This document shows, piece after piece, positions 21,353 to 26,859 of a stretch of 26,859 nucleotides of DNA. The DNA lies in assembly GCA_024220525.1 (NCBI GenBank), contig JAMYWO010000011.1, positions 161,787 to 188,645 of the forward strand, in the 5' to 3' direction. Both the position numbers and the translations under genes were made by a program. Origin of the DNA: Cochliopodium minus (lineage: Eukaryota > Discosea > Himatismenida > Cochliopodiidae). Below the pieces are notes generated by a model, which saw only the letters and a list, made by a program, of their open reading frames with translations, did not search any database and had not been told where the DNA came from. Within the stretch, counting starts at the first letter, position 1. Each line of letters opens with the position of its first letter.

Positions 21353-22537
21353 ATGGAAGAAAAATTATTCGTGGAAAAGTTTCTCAAAANAGAAGGTGAA
21401 GGTGACGGTGATGGTAAATAAAATAAAAATAATAAATCAAATTTGGATTATTTTTAACAAAATAAAAATTTTTCTCTTATCAAGAAATTATTGAAGAAAT
21501 AATCGAGGAAATTGACGAAGAACCTCCGAAAAAGAGTAAAAAAATTATAAAACTTATTTTTTTTTTATAATCGTTTTTAATTTTTAATTTTTATTTTATT
21601 TTTATTTTATTTTTATTTTTTTGTTTTTTATTTTTTTTCAAAGAAAAATCGAGCAAGAAGAAGAAAAGAGTCAAGTTGGAAGATGAGGAGGGAGAGGAAG
21701 ATTTGGAGGGACAAACTATTTATGATGTGGAGGAGGAAATCGAAGACCTGAGAGAAAAGCGCATCTTAGAAAAAGAAAGAGTAAAAAATAAAAAATAAAA
21801 ATGAAAAATAAAAAATAAAAAACAAAAAATAAAAAATAATGTAAAACAAAAAATAATTTAAAAATAAAAAACTTTAAAATAAATTAAAAAACAAAAAATT
21901 TGAAATAAAAAATAAAAAAATAAAAAATATAAAAAAAAACTTTAAAATAAAAAATAAAAAAAGTAAAATAAAATTTTAAAAATAAAAATAAAATAAAAAA
22001 ACAATGAATGTTTGTCAATAAAAAATATTCAATTTATTTTAATATTATTTCTAAATAAAGGATTTGCTACCCATGACTTTGAAGATTGGAATTCTGAGTT
22101 ATTTGTAAACTCAAAACAAACAGAGGGGATCTGCTTCGGAGAAAACAAGTTATTTAAGTTGAAAAAGAAAGAAGAGGTTCAGTTGGTCTGTGTTGTCGAT
22201 TTTCCCAACAACAAGTATTATCTTTTTAACCCCATTGAAAAGAAAAAGAGATTTGAATGTAAGATTTTTTTTCATTTTTTTTTTTATAATTAAATTATTT
22301 TTTCATTTTTATGGAATAGCTGGGCTCCCTGATAATCGTGACATAGGAATTAGAATGTTTGTAACATTGGGAACTGGTGATGAGTTTAAAGTGAAAAGAG
22401 TTATCGCATCTTCCATTGATATTGAACAAATCGAAAATTTTGTTATTACCAACATGGGAAGTGAGTTAAAGAAAGGTGGCTTTTCTGAGAATATGTCTCG
22501 GTTTAATGAGAATTCTTTTGATTATCAATTATTTTAA
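21353..22537 (+). CDS. Acidic/basic, probably nuclear protein
   Basis: Exons: 21353-21413 (ATG at 21353, with an N inside at 21390), 21485-21535, 21644-21780, 22061-22258 and 22320-22537 (stop TAA). The first half is strongly charged: an acidic stretch (EGEGDGDGE, EEIIEEIDEEPP), a lysine cluster that looks like a nuclear localisation signal (KKSSKKKKRVK), then EDEEGEEDLEG and a Glu-rich helix. The second half is a compact domain of about 135 residues (HDFEDWNSELF; FKLKKKEEVQLVCVVDFP; LPDNRDIGIRMFVTLGTG; ending FDYQLF) of no family I recognise. Exon 3 ends in phase 0, but exon 4 needs one extra base before it. Either a small exon in the A-rich intron 21781-22060 was missed, or there is a sequence error, or two genes lie here. 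The layout recalls acidic histone chaperones and chromatin proteins, but that is only an impression. Confidence 0.55.
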
Positions 22538-22823
22538 TTTAAAATTAAAAAATTAAAAATTAAAATATGTTCATTAGTATTTTGGGAAAATTCACTTACA
22601 AAAGAAATCAAAATGAGAATTTTCAATAAAATCCTTTCCATAATCAAATCAGAATATTTTTTTGATTTAATTTTTTAATTTTGAAAGAAGAGAAAAAAAT
22701 ATCAAAAGTAAATCTTTGTATATTTTAAAGATTTTGTCTTCATAATTAAGAAAATTCTTTTTCATTCTTCATTTATTTCAATGATGAAAAAAAATAAATA
22801 AAAAATTAATAAAAAAATTATTA
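22538..22823. other. Spacer between nuclear-protein gene and tRNA
   Basis: AT-rich sequence holding the 3' end of the plus-strand gene. A plus-strand A7 run at 22811-22817 (T7 on the minus strand), just beyond the tRNA 3' end, would serve as the tRNA's polymerase III terminator. Nothing else is visible. Confidence 0.55.
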
Positions 22824-22899
22824 GCAACGTGCAGGATTTGAACCTGCGCGGGGTTACCCCCAACAGATTTCAAGTCTGTCCCATTAACCGCTCTGGCAA
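22824..22899 (-). tRNA. tRNA-Ser(UGA), 5' acceptor strand missing
   Basis: The minus strand folds as a class II tRNA. The D arm has GCCAGAGCGG. The anticodon stem is ACAGA/TCTGT, with loop CTTGAAA giving anticodon TGA. A long variable arm GGGG-TAAC-CCC follows, and the T arm is GCAGG-TTCAAAT-CCTGC. The 3' acceptor strand is ACGTTGC. TTCAAAT doubles as a good B box for polymerase III. The long variable arm together with anticodon TGA means serine, reading UCA codons. The expected 5' acceptor strand GCAACGT is absent: an N stands directly before position 8 and the sequence beyond it belongs to another gene. The base after the acceptor is T, where serine tRNAs normally have G, which is odd. Confidence 0.9.
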
Positions 22900-22900
22900 N
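22900..22900. other. N: probable collapsed assembly gap
   Basis: This N separates a tRNA-Ser lacking only its 5' acceptor strand from an ankyrin-repeat exon that starts in mid-repeat. Two genes truncated at the same base point to missing sequence. Confidence 0.75.
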
Positions 22901-23134
22901 TTTGATCGAAAATAAATGTGATATTAACGGACAAACGAATTTAGGGACTACTGCATTGATGAGGTGAAAAAAAAAAAATTTTTTAAAATATTTTTTTTTT
23001 AAAATTTTTTTGTATAAGATGTTGTTCTAAGATGTCAAAGGAAGGTGTTATAATGTTATTAAAATTGGTAAGTTTAACTTATTTTTATTTTTATTTTTAT
23101 TTTTATTTTTGTTTTTTATTTTTGTTTTTTATTT

Positions 23135-23170
<36 letters not shown>

Positions 23171-26100
23171 GATTTTTTTAATTTTTATTTTTTATTTTTC
23201 ATTTTTTATTTTTGTTTTTTGTTTTTTGTTTTTTGTTTTTTATTTTTTTATTTTTTTATTATTGTTTTTATTTTTATTATTTTATTATTTTATTTTATTT
23301 TTTTATTTTTTGGTAGCAACTTGCTTTTCCAAGAGCATTTTTTTCACAGATCAAACAGACTTGGAGGAAATGGCAGATTTCAAATTTGTCAACATTTTGA
23401 TTGAGTACATCATCAAGAATAACATTGTATTAATCGAAAGGGTTCCCCAAAGACTCGTTTCATTTTTGAAAAATAAAGATGATCCTCTTTTAGGTATAAA
23501 AATAAAAATAATCCATTTTTTTTAGATGTTAATTTGTTAATTTTTATTATTTTTGTTTCAATTATATTCTTAAAATAAATTTTTTTTTTTCAATTTTATT
23601 ATGTCAATATTGAAATTATTTAATACCTGATTATTGAGAAAAAAAAAAAATTGAAAAAATTTTCTACATAATATAAAAATTAAAAAATAACTTTTTATTT
23701 TTAATTTACTGTATAAGGGAAATAAAAAAAAAATTTTTAATTTGTTAGAGTAAATGCTTTCCGAAAAAAAATTTTAGTTTGCTTAACTGAAAAAAAAAAA
23801 AAAATTTTTTTGACATAAATAAATAATTAAAATAACTTTTTATTTTTGATAAACTTTACTTGTTATTTTTAATTTTTTTTTTATTAATATCATTTTTCAT
23901 TATCAAATTTGGTTTATAGAAATGTCCAAAAAACTGATCAACTCTACAACAGATAATATAAAGTTGGATAACGAAGAGTTGTTGCTCTATTTCCAAAAAT
24001 CAGAGAAAAACACATCCAACATTTTCTTCGATCACTCTAGCAACAGTGTCGTTTGCAAAGAAAACGGCACCGAATCTGTTGTTAGCAAACCTCTAAAAGA
24101 CAACAAAAAATACATTTTAAAAGTTAGAGTAAATTCTCCAAGCCCTGATTCTATTTCTGTTGGTAAAAATAATTTAATGAGAAATATAAAAAATAAAAAA
24201 TTAAGAACGTAAAACAAAAAAATATTAAAATTAACAAACAAACAAAAGAAATGAAAAAGAAAGATAAAAAATAAAAAAATAGAGAATAATAAAAAATAAA
24301 CTAAATAAATAAAAAAATAAAAATGTATAAATAAGAGAATAAAAATAAAATAAAATTTATTAAATAAATAAAAAATCAAAAAATATATAAAAATTTAAAT
24401 AAAATGAAAATTTAAATAAAAGGAATTTGTAATGGGTCCTTTGATGATTATGGTAAATCCTTAGTTGACTCATCAAGTACTGTGGCAGTTAGTGGAAACG
24501 GGAAAAACACTTTCAACAAAGAATTATTGAAGCTCAAGTTTTGCGATGTAGAGTCTAAAGAAGATGAACTTGTCCTTTTCATTGATCTACCTAATCAAGG
24601 CAAACATTTTTTTTTATTTTTATTTAATTATTTAATTATTTATTTTTTAATATTTTTTTTTCTTTTAAAGTATTTTTAATCATTTTTTTCAAATAAATTA
24701 TTTTGTTTTCATTTATTTTTTTAATTAATTTATTATTTTAAAATAAATTTATTTTCAAATTATTTATTTATTTTATTTATTATTTTTAATTTTTTATTTT
24801 ATTTATTATTTTTAATTTTAATTTTTTTAAATTTTTTTTACAGAACTTTCTATTCAAAACACAAAAAGTCTAACTAAGGGGCATACCTTCAAACTTAACA
24901 AATTGAAAAAAGGAGATTACAGATTTTGTGTGAGCTTTTCTTCTCAGGACTCTTCTTGTGAAATTATCCAGTTCAGTTCCTATGATCATTTCGACTTTAA
25001 TCGTAGTGGTATCAATAAAAATTTGGTAAAAAAAAAATTATTAAGAAAAAAAAATTAAAAAAAATTTATAAATTAATTTAATTTTTAAAATCAAAAAATA
25101 TTAAATGCAAATTAATTATTTTTTTTTATCAATAAAAAGATTGAAAATAATATAATTAAAAAAAAATAAAAAATTTTTTTTTGCTTTGAATATTAAATAT
25201 TAAATTAAAATTTTAAATCATTGAAAAAAAAAATTAAATAATTGAAAAAAAAAAAAAAAAAAAGATTGAAATAATAGAAACTAATGAAAACAAGAGAAAC
25301 AATGAGTTTGGGCGTAGAGTTTCAGCAAGAATGATTGGGAATTCTGTCGTGCCATTTGGTCTCACCTCTTCCAATGTTTTCAAATTTGATGGAAAAGAGA
25401 AAATTATCTATTCTCTTTCTTTTAAGTCTCATTTTTCAAATTCTGTGATGTTTGGTAAAAAAAATCAAACTAAATAAAAAAAAATTAAAAAAAAAAAAAT
25501 ATATGAAAATGAAAAATATAAATTTTAATAGTAAAATAAAAAAATAATCACAATTAAAATAAAAAAAAAAAAAAAATTTAAAATAATAAATAAAATGTAT
25601 AAAAAACAAAAAAATAACAAATAAATTTTTAAAAATATAATCTATAAAAATAAAAATAAATAAAAAAATAAAAAAATAAAAAAGTATAACAAATAAATAA
25701 ATGGATGAATTTTTTATTCTAAAACCAAAACTTTTTTTATTTTGAAAGGAATTTTGACTGAAAACAGTGACATAAACTCAATATCTGACAACAAAGAAAA
25801 GATTGTTCTCTATGATGGATCCATGTTCAAGGACAAGAACAGCGCAGAGTTTTTGTTTTATTTGGATTTAGACATGAAGAGGTACACTTTTATTGAAAAG
25901 ACAAATTCTCCCAATGATAAGCATCCCATCAAGTTTTCAGAGCCTTTGGGTGCTAAAGTAAAATTTTTTTTTTAAATTTTAAATATTATTTTTTTGTAAA
26001 TTTTAAATATTACTCATTATTTTTTAAAAAAATACTTTATAAAAACACTTTTTTTAATTTCTTTATCATATTTGCCTTATCTAGATTTTTTAAAATTTTT

Positions 26101-26859
26101 TTAAATAAATAATCAAAAAAATTTTTTTTTTTTTTTTAAAATTAATTATTTATTAATTTTTTTTTATATTTAATTAATTTTTTCAAATTTGTAGAATAGT
26201 TTGGTGAGATTGGGCTTCGTTTTGTCGAATCCAGAAGACCAAATAGAAATAGTAGAATACGCCAATGCTAACTTTAACTTTGAAAAACATCCCAAGAACC
26301 AAGAAAGTCTGGAAATTTCTTTCAAGTCATTAGTCTCCAAAGCAGAAAAAGTATTTATTTTTTTAATTTTATTTTTAAAATTTATTTTTTATTATTTTTT
26401 ATTGATTTTTATTTATTTTTATTTTATTTTATTTTTTAATTATTTTTCTTTTTTCATTTTTTTCTTTTTTTCTTTTTTTTTTTTATTTTTTATTTGTTTT
26501 TTGATCTTTAAATTTAATTTATTTTTAATTTTAATTTAATCTAGGGATCCTTGAATGTGTTAAGTTCAATATTGTATCCTTTTTGGCATACTAAAATTGT
26601 TTATCATCTCAGCATAACTAAAAGGGAGAGCAAGTTAATCGGAAAAGACTCCCTTTCTTTTGGTAAAACATTGAAAAAAAAATAAAAATATAAAAAAAAG
26701 TCTCGATAAATAAAAAAATAAAATAAAAATTAAAAATTAAAAATTAAAAATAAAAAATAAAAAATAAAAAATAAAAAAAATGAAAATAAAAAATTTGAAA
26801 TAAAAAATTTGAAATAAAAAATTTGAAATAAAAAATAAAAAATAAAAAATAAAAAAAAT
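22901..26859 (+). CDS. Ankyrin-started modular protein, partial both ends
   Basis: Exons visible: 22902-22963, 23019-23067, 23317-23493, 23920-24162, 24423-24599, 24844-25025, 25265-25454, 25749-25957, 26195-26350 and 26545-26662; the next intron runs off the window. The first two exons give LIENKCDINGQTN, LGTTALMRCC and EGVIMLLKL, a typical ankyrin repeat, cut upstream by the N at 22900. From 23920 on, about 430 residues form beta-rich modules of no known family. Exons at 24162, 25454 and 26662 end alike (DSISV|G, NSVMF|G, DSLSF|G) in phase 1, each after a K-x-x-Y-x-L strand, suggesting duplicated exon modules. There is no signal peptide or membrane helix in the part seen. The intron after 24599 is GC-AG. 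The junction 23067/23317 is out of phase by one base, so the ankyrin part and the modular part could be separate genes. Confidence 0.55.

Noticed and set aside
21781-22060. A-rich repeats as a possible microsatellite array, CRISPR or origin
   Set aside because: No regular repeat-spacer units; irregular AAAAT tracts like the other introns.
23109-23316. Hydrophobic Phe/Leu-rich segment that looks like a membrane domain before 23317
   Set aside because: Translation of a TTTTTA-rich intron; a donor GTAAGT and an acceptor TAG bound it.
24032-24379. 115-codon minus-strand open frame
   Set aside because: Antisense of an exon plus an A-rich intron; low complexity.

Overview
This is nuclear DNA of an AT-rich protist. 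The standard code fits throughout: TAA and TGA both end real proteins. Genes are cut by many short GT-AG introns made almost only of A and T, while exons are visibly richer in G and C. Spacing is tight, 44 to 400 bp between neighbours. RCC1, Sel1, ankyrin and beta-trefoil proteins, together with a cysteine-rich 7TM receptor, suggest a free-living amoeboid organism (Amoebozoa, Anaeramoebae or similar), but the lineage cannot be fixed from this window. Gene models were built by hand from reading frame, splice phase and family similarity.

Left part (1-2847): two tandem minus-strand copies of a 156-residue beta-trefoil protein. The copy nearest the window start is frameshifted. Beyond them lies a region with degenerate minus-strand coding fragments, including an EEP-nuclease-like LCGDFN motif. 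Centre left (2848-11159): one 24-exon plus-strand gene for a 1747-residue protein with a signal peptide, a very long cysteine-rich ectodomain, seven membrane helices resembling the plant THH1/TOM1/TOM3 family, and an Asn/Ser-rich tail. After it comes a GC-rich island with nested complementary arms (about 11430-11668), probably a non-coding RNA gene of unknown class, then a 9-exon gene for a 188-residue four-helix membrane protein.

Centre right (13121-20989) is all minus strand. It holds two tandem RCC1 beta-propeller genes (one frameshifted before its C-terminal domain), a Sel1-repeat protein, the C-terminal NUDIX-like part of a MUTYH adenine DNA glycosylase, and a complete UPF0183/PHAF1 gene (411 residues, 4 exons, one GC-AG intron). 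Right part: a plus-strand gene for an acidic, lysine-rich, probably nuclear protein; a tRNA-Ser(UGA) on the minus strand; and a large plus-strand gene that opens with an ankyrin-like repeat and continues as phase-1 exon modules past the window end.

Three single N bases (19420, 21390, 22900) matter. At two of them genes stop abruptly: MUTYH loses its catalytic half, the tRNA loses its 5' acceptor strand, and the ankyrin gene loses its start. They look like collapsed assembly gaps, not ambiguous bases.

No operon-like functional cluster is evident. PHAF1 (autophagy/phagosome) and MUTYH (base excision repair) are ordinary housekeeping genes. The receptor, the unidentified RNA island and the modular gene at the right end are the most novel items.
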